Assembly: GCA_034409055.1 (NCBI GenBank)
Contig: DAOUMU010000433.1
Location: 1-7,165, forward strand
Source of the DNA: DAOUMU01 sp034409055
Lineage (GTDB): Bacteria; Chloroflexota; Anaerolineae; 4572-78; J111
Reading direction: 5' to 3'
DNA length: 7,165 nucleotides
Shown piece after piece: positions 1 through 5,537 of the stretch. The notes below the pieces were generated by a model. That model worked only from the letters and a program-made list of their open reading frames with translations, ran no database searches and was not told the DNA's origin. Both the position numbers and the translations under genes were made by a program. How positions within the stretch are numbered: the stretch's first letter is position 1; each line of letters starts with the position of its first letter.

Positions 1-759
1 GTATCCTCATCCACGTAGAAGGAGGGTCACTTAACCGCGAGGAGCGGTGGCGACTGCCAGCACCGAGGCGGTCGGGGACTACGCTACGCAGTAGCGCGGT
101 ATGGTTAACATATGTGAACTGCTGACCGCAAAGCGCGTCGTTACTGAGCACAAGCCAAAGGTGCTGAGACGTTTCCAGAAGAAACGCGTAGGCTTGGGCC
201 AAAATGGCAAGGGGTCAGGTATAGGTGCTGCTAACTCACCTAGCGCAGATGGTGTACCCCCGGCGGAGAGGCGGAATCCTTCGGCACTCCCTACGGTCGC
301 AGGACAAGCTCTACCCCGCGCCTTAAGGCAATGACACGGAACGGGCTAAGCCCGTCGTCCTCCCTCTGGGAAAGCGAGCCGCAAGGTGAGCCGATAGGGC
401 TGCGGGTAAGGGATGCTGGACGCGAAGCGAGCGAAAGCCCTCTGGTAACGAGAGGGATAGGGGTTCAGACTTTGCCCCACGCGAAAGCGGGCAGACTTCC
501 AGCAGGTGTCTCGTCACGAGAAAGCTTGGCCGACCACCTTGAAACGGGAAGACAGATGACGGTAAGGAGTAATCCGAACGGGTGCGCCCGTTAACGGAGA
601 AACCGGGTGGCGGCTCCAAGGGTGTATCGTGAAGTTCACAGGGCCTTGTCTCTGTGAGCGCGTCCTACCACGGGGCGTTTGAGAGGCTTGAGCCGGATGA
701 AGGGAAACTTTCAAGTCCGGTTCTTAGGAGGGGGGGAGGCGGCAACGCCTCCTCCCTAT
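1..759 (+). mobile_element. ORF-less group II intron (intron 1), 5' end not located
   Basis: This stretch has no convincing protein and reads as structured intron RNA. The 3' end carries a textbook domain 5 (690-723) and domain 6 (731-756), ending in the usual A-Y at 758-759. Upstream there are stretches typical of domain 1 of bacterial/chloroplast-like introns, for example GATAGGGCTGCGGGTAAGGG near 395-414, and many GC-rich hairpins (e.g. 637-658). The short segment between domains 3 and 5 holds only a small hairpin, so no reverse transcriptase/maturase is encoded, and splicing or mobility would need a maturase from elsewhere. The 5' splice site is uncertain: no clear GTGYG was found. A GTAGA at 15-19 followed by AGGAGGGTCAC resembles the start of the second intron, but the intron could also begin before the window. 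The 3' exon would begin at 760. Confidence 0.75.
690..759 (+). ncRNA. Group II intron 1 domains 5 and 6
   Basis: Domain 5 is 34 nt (690-723). It has the AGC catalytic triad at 691-693, a GAAA tetraloop and a closing GTCCGGTTC arm. Domain 6 is an 11-bp stem (731-741 with 746-756) capped by GCAA. The stem appears fully paired, with one G-T wobble and no bulged adenosine near the 3' end, so a branch-point nucleotide is not evident. The intron ends at CCCTAT. Confidence 0.85.
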
Positions 760-812
760 CCAACCGGCTGCATTCAGCAATATAGCGAAAACTATCTACT
801 GAACATAGGATT

Positions 813-1898
813 ATGATGATTGCTTCAGATATTGTTGACCATCGGCTTCATAACCAACGAATTACCCAAGAAAAATATGAGCTGCCAAGTCAGGTAGTGA
901 GCTGGTTTGGGGCTATGCAGGCACAAGACTATACCAGTCTCAAATGGGCAGTTGGTCTCCGTTGTTACAACGCCACCGATACCATTATTGAGCAGGCAAT
1001 TTTCAGCAAAACCGTTATCCGTACCTGGCTGATGCGAGGTACACTACAGGTTGTGGCTGCATCAGATGTGCGTTGGATGCTTGAGCTTCTCGCGTCGCGC
1101 ATTATTGCCAATAGCATCCGCCGTTACCAACAACTCGAACTTGACGATGCAACATTTGTCCACAGCTACGAAACCCTCACCAAGGTGCTGCAAGGCGGCA
1201 AGCAATTGACTCGTGCAGGAATAATGCTTATGCTGGAGCAAGCAGGCATCTCTACCACTGGTCAGCGTGGCTATCATATTTTGCGGCGAGCAGGTTTGGA
1301 AGGGCTTATCTGTTTTGGTCCAGTTCAGGATAAACAAGATACCTTTGTATTGCTTGATGAATGGGTGCCTCACAGCAACAATAAGAAACGTAATGAAGCT
1401 CTAGGTGAACTTGCGACCCGTTACTTTAGAAGCCATGGGCCAGCAACGCTACAAGATTTCATTTGGTGGTCAGGTTTGAAGGCGGCTGATGCGCGAACTG
1501 GTCTTGAGAGAGCAAAAAGCCGACTTCATCAAGAGACAATTGAGGGGCAGACTTACTGGTTTCTCCAAAATAATTCAATTCTCCGAGACCCATCGCCAAC
1601 CGCCTATCTGCTCCCGGCTTTTGACGAATATTTCCTGGGTTATAAAGTGCGTGATGCCGTTCTTGATGCCAAATATGATAAACAAGCAGTTTCCAGTAAT
1701 GGGGTATTCAGGCCGATGGTTGTTATAGATGGTCAGATCGTGGGCATTTGGAAACAGACGTATGAAAAAGGTTCGGTTATCATCATCCCAAGCCCGTTTA
1801 ATGCGCTGACAAAAGCTGAAAACCAGGTTCTTCTTGCGGCAGCAAATCAGTATGGTACATTTCTTGGCTTGTCAGTTATATTGCTTAGTACGGGTTAG
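813..1898 (+). CDS. HTH_42 winged-helix protein, AlkZ-like DNA glycosylase candidate
   Basis: 361 residues, the usual length for the HTH_42 (PF06224) superfamily, which includes the AlkZ/YcaQ DNA glycosylases that excise alkylated or crosslinked bases. Visible landmarks are G-A-M-Q-A-Q-D-Y at 33-40, R-T-W-L-M-R-G-T-L at 70-78, a conserved Y-F-R-S-H-G-P-A-T block at 204-212 followed by D-F-I-W-W, and L-L-P-A-F-D-E-Y-F-L-G-Y at 266-277. Q36-A37-Q38 matches the Q-x-Q catalytic motif described for AlkZ, in contrast to the Q-x-D form of YcaQ. A repair role is therefore plausible but inferred; many members are annotated only as winged-helix DNA-binding proteins. No signal peptide, so cytosolic. The start is ambiguous between ATG 813 and ATG 816: the weak TAGGA at 806-810 sits slightly better for 816. 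It lies 53 nt downstream of intron 1 and 53 nt upstream of the sensor gene. Confidence 0.85.
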   Translation: MMIASDIVDHRLHNQRITQEKYELPSQVVSWFGAMQAQDYTSLKWAVGLRCYNATDTIIEQAIFSKTVIRTWLMRGTLQVVAASDVRWMLELLASRIIANSIRRYQQLELDDATFVHSYETLTKVLQGGKQLTRAGIMLMLEQAGISTTGQRGYHILRRAGLEGLICFGPVQDKQDTFVLLDEWVPHSNNKKRNEALGELATRYFRSHGPATLQDFIWWSGLKAADARTGLERAKSRLHQETIEGQTYWFLQNNSILRDPSPTAYLLPAFDEYFLGYKVRDAVLDAKYDKQAVSSNGVFRPMVVIDGQIVGIWKQTYEKGSVIIIPSPFNALTKAENQVLLAAANQYGTFLGLSVILLSTG

Positions 1899-1951
1899 AA
1901 GAAATCTGTGAAAGCAGAAGTCTGCCTTAGTGTAGGTCATATAGTCAACCC

Positions 1952-2935
1952 ATGGAAATTAAAGAGGAAATTAAAGAGAGGCATTCCCTAATCCAGAGGA
2001 TTTTTCTATTTATTGGAATCGGCTGGACAATAATTATTATATGTTTAGCAATCTGGAGTATTAGAACTTTGGATGAGCAGACCTCAGAGGTGCTTTTATC
2101 ACAAGCTCGTTCCTTTTTTAAGTTGATAGTTACAACAAGATATTGGAATGCTCTCCACGGGGGTGTTTATGTTCCTGTCACCGCAGAAACTCAGCCAAAT
2201 CCTTACCTGGATATTCCTGAGCGTGACATAAAGACAGAAACGGGGGAGTTACTCACCTTAATAAATCCCGCCTATATGACCCGGCAGATTGCTGAATTAG
2301 CTTCAGCCAGAGACCAAGTGCAGTTTCATATCACCAGTTCGAAACCGCTTCGCCCCGACAACGTAGCGACACCATGGGAAGCCGAGGCCCTGAGCACATT
2401 CCTGTCTGGAAATGATGAATATTATGACTGGTGGGCAGATGAACAGGCAACCAAACGATATTTTAGATATATGGCCCCCCTTTGGACAGAACAACCGTGT
2501 TTAAGATGCCATGAGCAGCAAGGTTATGCTGAAGGGGAATTACGAGGAGGCATAAGCGTTACCATCCCTGTAGATACCATTTTAGCTTCTCAAGCGGGTT
2601 ACAAAAGGGTTATCGGTGTTATCTATTCATTGATCTGGGTTTTAGGATTAGTAGGTACTATTGTGGCTTCCGGGATAATAAGGAGAGAAATCAATCAACG
2701 AGAGGGTCTGATTGGCCAACTGCAAACTGCGCTAGGTGAGGTCAAAACGCTCAAGGGATTTATACCAATTTGTGCCTCGTGTAAAAGGGTACGTGATGAT
2801 GTGGGCTACTGGGAGCAGATCGAAACCTATATCAGAGATCGGTCTGAGGCCGAATTTAGCCATGGCATCTGTCCGGAATGTATGAAGAAATTATATCCGG
2901 AATATTTCAATAGGCCGGAAAAAGAGGGACCGTGA
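1952..2935 (+). CDS. DUF3365 (Tll0287-like) haem-binding membrane sensor with Cys4 tail
   Basis: 327 residues. Domain order: short basic N-terminus, TM helix 1 (about 17-37), extracytoplasmic DUF3365/Tll0287-like domain (about 40-215), TM helix 2 (about 220-243), short coiled-coil linker (about 244-270) and a small C-terminal domain. In the sensor domain, L-R-P-D-N...W-E at 133-143 and C183-L-R-C186-H187 followed by G-Y-A-E-G-E-L-R-G-G-I are the family hallmarks. The CxxCH should bind one c-type haem outside the membrane. The tail has C274-A-S-C277 and C307-P-E-C310 around K-R-V-R-D-D-x-G-Y-W-x-Q-I-E-x-Y-I. This module is often found at the C-terminus of bacterial signalling proteins (e.g. 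after PAS or receiver domains) and may bind metal. No histidine kinase, GGDEF or methyl-accepting domain is present. ATG 1952 has no strong Shine-Dalgarno. Redox or gas sensing is an inference. Confidence 0.85.
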   Translation: MEIKEEIKERHSLIQRIFLFIGIGWTIIIICLAIWSIRTLDEQTSEVLLSQARSFFKLIVTTRYWNALHGGVYVPVTAETQPNPYLDIPERDIKTETGELLTLINPAYMTRQIAELASARDQVQFHITSSKPLRPDNVATPWEAEALSTFLSGNDEYYDWWADEQATKRYFRYMAPLWTEQPCLRCHEQQGYAEGELRGGISVTIPVDTILASQAGYKRVIGVIYSLIWVLGLVGTIVASGIIRREINQREGLIGQLQTALGEVKTLKGFIPICASCKRVRDDVGYWEQIETYIRDRSEAEFSHGICPECMKKLYPEYFNRPEKEGP

Positions 2936-2949
2936 GGACATATCAGTTG

Positions 2950-2986
2950 AGGCCGCCCAACAATAAAATTCAACGCGAATTGCTAC
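2950..2986 (+). repeat. Post-stop motif copy 1 (attC-like half site?)
   Basis: Fifteen bases after the sensor gene stop. It shares GGCC-R-CCCAA and CGAATTGCTA, in order and at similar spacing, with a segment directly after the esterase stop (4936-4966). GCCCAAC at 2955-2961 fits the RYYYAAC half-site of integron attC recombination sites, and TTCAA follows as in many attC sites. A matching folded partner half is not evident, so the attC reading is tentative. Confidence 0.35.
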
Positions 2987-3547
2987 GGGCGACAGGAGGT
3001 CACATCGAACGGAGTGTTACACGCGAAGCGTAACACCACACCCAGGCAGTGGGTAGACGCCACTCTCCGGTTGCGCCGCCAGTTTAGGCTGGCGGGGTGA
3101 CAAGCAGGGGAGGCAAAGCCTAAGCCCAACGGTATCTCCAACCGAAAGGCGGGCAAGGTGTAAGATGATACGGGTAAGAAATTGAACTTTTGTAAGCCTC
3201 GTAAACGGCAGCTTCCGAAAAGGAGATGAGACGGGGGTGTGAGACAAGGAAAGCCAAAGTGTAGCAGTTGGCGCGGACTGTCCCAGTCTCCGGGGTAGAG
3301 AAAGGCCCTAAGTCGGCTGTGGTAGCCTGTCAGAGAGACAGCAACCCATACGTTCAATGCGGAAACTGGTAAACTCGATAGGGTGTCAGGGTCAAAATCC
3401 CGAATGAGCCTGACCAGGTGGACCGTAAGGAAAACCCACTTCCCTGGCGAGGAGGAGATGGTAGACGCAGAGCGAGCGAATGCTGACAGCCGAAAGGCCA
3501 CAGGAAATCATAACTGGTCAGATAGGGTATATACCCAACTGAAAGAG

Positions 3548-3572
3548 CCTGCCCTGAGCAGAGCCGAAGGGG
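3548..3572 (+). repeat. Dispersed short palindromic repeat, copy A
   Basis: CCTGCCCTGAGCAGAGCC followed by GAAGGGG. It matches the copies at 3764 and 6798 at most positions and is in the same orientation. It lies within intron 2, upstream of the domain 3 region. The ends GCCCT/AGGG(C) are complementary, so each copy can form a small hairpin. Confidence 0.85.
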
Positions 3573-3655
3573 TGCAGACTTTTACCGGGTGGTTCGGACG
3601 ATGAAGTGGTCGAGTAATCGTTGAACAATGAGGGGAAAGTATAAACGTAACCGAA

Positions 3656-3745
3656 TTGGATAGCTGGCACGACCTCAACTGGTTTGAGGTCGTGCTGGCG
3701 ATTAAACAATTACGAAACCAAATATTCAACTACCGAGCTGCTTGA
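3656..3745 (+). pseudogene. N-terminal stub of intron-encoded reverse transcriptase/maturase
   Basis: The frame closed by TGA at 3743-3745 encodes about 29 residues: L-D-S-W-H-D-L-N-W-F-E-V-V-L-A-I-K-Q-L-R, then N-Q-I-F-N-Y-R-A-A. This resembles the N-terminus of group II intron-encoded proteins (W-x-x-I/L-D/N-W-x-x-V...L-x-x-x-I/V...A) and lies where such an ORF starts, in domain 4 just after domain 3. The sequence then runs straight into domain 5, so the whole reverse transcriptase, maturase and any endonuclease region is missing. No ATG is present; a TTG at 3656 with GAGGGG at 3630-3635 upstream might be a start. Too short to function; a deletion remnant is the best reading. Confidence 0.55.
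3667..3695. repeat. Perfect 12-bp inverted repeat in intron 2 domain 4
   Basis: GCACGACCTCAA (3667-3678) and TTGAGGTCGTGC (3684-3695) are exact reverse complements separated by CTGGT. It would form a strong hairpin in what remains of domain 4, inside the reverse transcriptase stub. Confidence 0.9.
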
Positions 3746-3838
3746 GCCGTGTACGGTGAAAAGCCTGCCCTGAGCGTAGTCGAAGGGTCGTTTGCGCGGT
3801 TCTGAGGGGGCGACGAAGCCGTGAGGCTTCTGATCTAC
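3744..3838 (+). ncRNA. Group II intron 2 domains 5 and 6, domain 5 interrupted
   Basis: Domain 5 spans 59 nt instead of 34. The first 18 nt (3744-3761, up to and including the GAAA tetraloop) and the last 16 nt (3787-3802) together make a normal 34-nt domain 5. The 25 nt between (3762-3786) are a copy of the dispersed short repeat. The AGC triad is at 3745-3747. Domain 6 follows with a GAAGCC/GGCTTC stem, and an A at 3833 could be the branch point. Confidence 0.8.
3764..3787 (+). repeat. Dispersed short palindromic repeat, copy B (inside domain 5)
   Basis: CCTGCCCTGAGCGTAGTC followed by GAAGGG. Inserted immediately 3' of the GAAA tetraloop of intron 2 domain 5. Confidence 0.9.
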
Positions 3839-3982
3839 CCGATCCTTCGTTTTTTAGAAACTGGTCGCGCCAGCGGTGCAACTTTGGCATCGAAGGTAAC
3901 TTTGCTGGCCCGCAATCGTGTGATGGGCGGCGTTAGCGGGTAGGCTCATTTCCATCCAAACATTGAGCCATAACTGAGAAGG
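3839..3982. other. Intergenic stretch between intron 2 and the esterase
   Basis: No gene seen. GCCAGC (3869-3874) and GCTGGC (3904-3909) can pair across a 29-nt loop that holds two AACTTTG copies. CGATCCTTCG (3840-3849) is nearly complementary to CGAAGGGTCG at 3781-3790 in the interrupted domain 5. GGGCGGCGTTAGC near 3925-3937 resembles the 3' core of an attC site, but this is weak. No clear promoter. Confidence 0.4.
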
Positions 3983-3997
3983 GTGAAAAGAGAATCA

Positions 3998-4932
3998 ATG
4001 GCAAAAAAACGAACAAAGTTGAGTTCATATCTGCGTAAGGTAATATTTGCTCTTGTAGGCCTTGTCGGCTTGTTTGTGCTATTGTATGGTTTCATCGTCG
4101 TTGCATCGCTATGGGGTAGAGAATCGATAAGGATTGGAAACATCGACCGGAAATATCGGATCTATGTTCCATCAACTTATGAGGAAACAGAGCCAGCCCC
4201 TTTAGTTCTGGTTTTTCATATGCTTACGGGCAGTGGAAGAACAATGGAATGGATCACCCATTTCAATAAGGTAGCAGAGCAAAAGGGCTTTATTGTGGTG
4301 TATCCTGATGGATACAAAGGAAGTTGGGCAGAAGGCAGCAATCTATATGCGGCTGATCAAGATCAAATCGATGATATTGCTTTTGTTTCTGGGCTTATTG
4401 ATAAAGTAGAAGAGCGATATGCAATCAATCCAGATCAAATATATGCTACCGGGTTTTCAAGTGGGGGATTTATGGTGCAGCGATTGGGCTGTGAGATGGC
4501 CGGCACCATCACGGCAATAGCTACCGTTGGGGCGACATTGTCAGAGAATAGTATCAAAGAATGTGACCCACAAGAACCACTCTCAGTTCTGATGATAAAT
4601 GGTGTGGATGATCATAGTGTGCCGTGGGAAGGCCTGAGTATGCGTCTGTGCCTGCTACAACTGAATACTGGATCAACCATAACGAATGTAGCAGTGCGCC
4701 GGAAAAGTTACAAGAAGCTGACTTAACCGACGATGGTACTCGCGTTGAGCGTGAGACATATACCGATTGCGACAGAGGGGCAAGAGTAGTTTTATATTCG
4801 ATCATAGGTGGAGGACACGCTTGGCCGGGAGGAAATAAAGCTGCTCAGTTATGGGGTCTAAATGGGAAAATAAGTCAAGATATTGACGCAAGTGTGATAA
4901 TAGGGGAGTTTTTTGCAGAGACACACAAATGA
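3998..4932 (+). pseudogene. Frameshifted CE1/PHB-depolymerase-like esterase with N-terminal membrane anchor
   Basis: Two frames together give one alpha/beta hydrolase of the LpqC/feruloyl esterase/PHB depolymerase group (COG3509-like). ATG 3998 is the likely start; a GTG at 3983 is also possible, giving five more residues, and residue numbers below count from it. A hydrophobic helix (about residues 20-44) indicates a signal anchor or uncleaved signal peptide, so the enzyme would act outside the membrane. Frame 1 has Y-R-I-Y-V-P, the V-V-Y-P-D-G block, nucleophile motif G157-F-S159-S-G and the acid loop N-G-V-D-D210-H-S-V-P-W. Near 4631-4640 the frame changes, and S-V-P-A-T-T-E-Y-W continues in the next frame, ending with the histidine motif G-G-G-H-A-W-P-G at 4810-4833. 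All three catalytic residues exist but in two frames. The shift equals loss of one base (mod 3). It is either a genuine pseudogene or a sequencing error. Substrate unknown (ester-linked polymer or feruloyl ester). Confidence 0.8.
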
Positions 4933-4935
4933 AAG

Positions 4936-4966
4936 GCCACCCAATGCAAATGTAGCCGAATTGCTA
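4936..4966 (+). repeat. Post-stop motif copy 2
   Basis: GGCCACCCAA and CGAATTGCTA flank a 10-nt variable core, three bases after the esterase stop codon. Copy 1 (2950) has the same two blocks after the sensor stop codon. Function unknown. Confidence 0.4.
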
Positions 4967-4967
4967 A

Positions 4968-5153
4968 ATCCAACGCTACCGAAAGTCCCCAATCTACGGA
5001 GAAATCACCCACGCCCTCAACATATCCGTATCAGCAGTGCGCCATTACATCGACCAGCTAATTGAAGACAAAAAAATGCATAGATCCCTATCATCCCGCT
5101 TCAGATGTTTACGACTCGGAGAAAACCCGGAGATCAAGCAATTAAAATTTTAG
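4968..5153 (+). pseudogene. Winged-helix DNA-binding domain remnant
   Basis: An open frame of about 61 codons with no start codon before 5076, closed by TAG at 5151. It reads S-P-I-Y-G-E-I-T-H-A-L-N-I-S-V-S-A-V-R-H, then Y-I-D-Q-L-I-E-D-K-K-M-H-R. This has the helix-turn-helix pattern of a LexA/MarR-like winged helix (E-I-x-x-A-L-x-I-S-x-S-x-V-x-x-x-I-x-x-L-x-E). An in-frame stop lies just upstream at 4965, and nothing upstream extends the domain, so this is a 5'-truncated fragment rather than a working regulator. Which family it came from cannot be decided. It follows the esterase by 35 nt and is followed by 70 nt with no recognisable content. Confidence 0.55.
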
Positions 5154-5223
5154 TTCCAGGAGGCCGGGCTTTGTAGGGTCAAAATAGATTTCCCAAAAAG
5201 ACCATTTCGTAGTAAGCTATTGA
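5154..5223. other. Short intergenic, nothing recognised
   Basis: Seventy bases between the winged-helix remnant and the E1 alpha remnant. No gene, hairpin or promoter could be supported. Confidence 0.5.
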
Positions 5224-5403
5224 GCCGCATCGTCAAAGTGCCCCGTTGAGCGTTGGCGGCAGGTGTTGCTGGAGATGGGGCTACCCGCCGAACGTATCCA
5301 GGCGATTGACGATCAGCTAGAACCAGCACTCAAAGAGGCCCTCGCCTTTGCCGGGGAGAGCCCTCTGCCCGACCCGCTAGACCTCCATTTCAAAAGTTTT
5401 TAG
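5224..5403 (+). pseudogene. C-terminal remnant of 2-oxoacid/acetoin dehydrogenase E1 alpha
   Basis: The frame 5224-5403 (59 codons, preceded by TGA at 5221) encodes S-S-K-C-P-V-E-R-W-R-Q-V-L-L-E-M-G-L, then a helical stretch and A-L-K-E-A-L-A-F-A-G-E-S-P-L-P-D-P-L-D-L-H. This is the C-terminus of thiamine-diphosphate-dependent E1 alpha subunits (pyruvate, branched-chain or acetoin dehydrogenase), whose last ~60 residues run x-D-P-V/I-E-R-W...A-x-x-F-A-x-x-S-P-x-P-D-P. The roughly 270 upstream residues that hold the ThDP-binding motif are absent. The final residues F-K-S-F and the stop come from the left end of an inserted element. It lies upstream of an E1 beta remnant in the usual alpha-beta order. 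It cannot be functional. Confidence 0.75.
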
Positions 5404-5537
5404 GGTAAAGGCTGGTAACTCTGCCCTGCTCGTAGCGAGTCCGTCCCCCAGGGAGGCTTCGCACTGACCCGCGTATTTACCGGGGCAAAGCCGTCTGGTC
5501 ACGGACCAGACGGGAGCAAGAATTACCCTAAAAACTT
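5394..5537. mobile_element. 144-bp MITE-like element with perfect 15-bp terminal inverted repeats
   Basis: AAGTTTTTAGGGTAA (5394-5408) and TTACCCTAAAAACTT (5523-5537) are exact reverse complements. The interior is non-coding and strongly folded: CTCG-TAG-CGAG (5429-5439) nested between CCCTG and CAGGG, and a 10-bp perfect hairpin at 5491-5513. The left end replaces the end of the E1 alpha gene and supplies its stop. No target duplication was found on inspection. Terminal repeats, small size and absence of an ORF fit a non-autonomous transposable element. A structured repeat of another kind is possible. Confidence 0.7.
5491..5513. repeat. Perfect 10-bp hairpin inside the MITE-like element
   Basis: CCGTCTGGTC (5491-5500), loop ACG, GACCAGACGG (5504-5513). 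No U-tract follows, so a terminator role is not supported. Confidence 0.85.

Larger units (their letters stand above)
2987..3838 (+). mobile_element. ORF-truncated group II intron (intron 2)
   Basis: A second group II intron, not similar to intron 1. Domain 1 features are recognisable: CCAACCGAAAGGCGGGCAAG near 3138-3157 with GATACGGG after it resembles the conserved CCGAAAAGC...GATACGGG of known bacterial introns, and GGTAAACTCGATAGGGTGTC (3369-3388) is also typical. Domain 5 begins GAGCCGTGTACGG at 3744 and closes with GCGCGGTTC at 3794-3802. Domain 6 has a GAAGCC-GTGA-GGCTTC stem (3815-3830), and the 3' end is CTAC at 3838. The 5' end is proposed at GGGCGAC (2987), a one-base departure from the usual GTGCGAC, but is uncertain. 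It carries two dispersed repeats (3548 and 3764), one inside domain 5, and only a stub of its reverse transcriptase. Splicing competence is doubtful. Confidence 0.75.

Noticed and set aside
101..594. Forward open frames at 101-334 and 331-594
   Set aside because: Both overlap domain 1-3 of intron 1, lack Shine-Dalgarno signals and show no family resemblance.
323..619. Reverse-strand open frame of about 98 codons
   Set aside because: It lies wholly in intron 1 RNA sequence, has low-complexity R/S/P-rich composition and no recognisable domain. It is a shadow of structured intron sequence.
1062..1373. Reverse-strand open frame inside the winged-helix gene
   Set aside because: Antisense shadow of a well-supported gene.
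2983..3501. Reverse-strand open frame of 172 codons
   Set aside because: Antisense to intron 2. Such frames are often predicted opposite group II introns; no domain or translation signal was found.
3383..3729. Forward and reverse small frames over intron 2
   Set aside because: They run through structured intron RNA and one dispersed repeat; nothing protein-like except the separately reported stub at 3656-3745.
2951..3937. A complete integron attC site interrupted by intron 2
   Set aside because: Only attC-like halves are seen. GCCCAAC and GTTAGCG pair poorly, and no L'/L'' pair was found, so only a tentative repeat is reported.
5491..5513. Rho-independent terminator
   Set aside because: The hairpin is strong but is followed by GAGCAAG rather than a T-tract, and it lies inside the MITE-like element.
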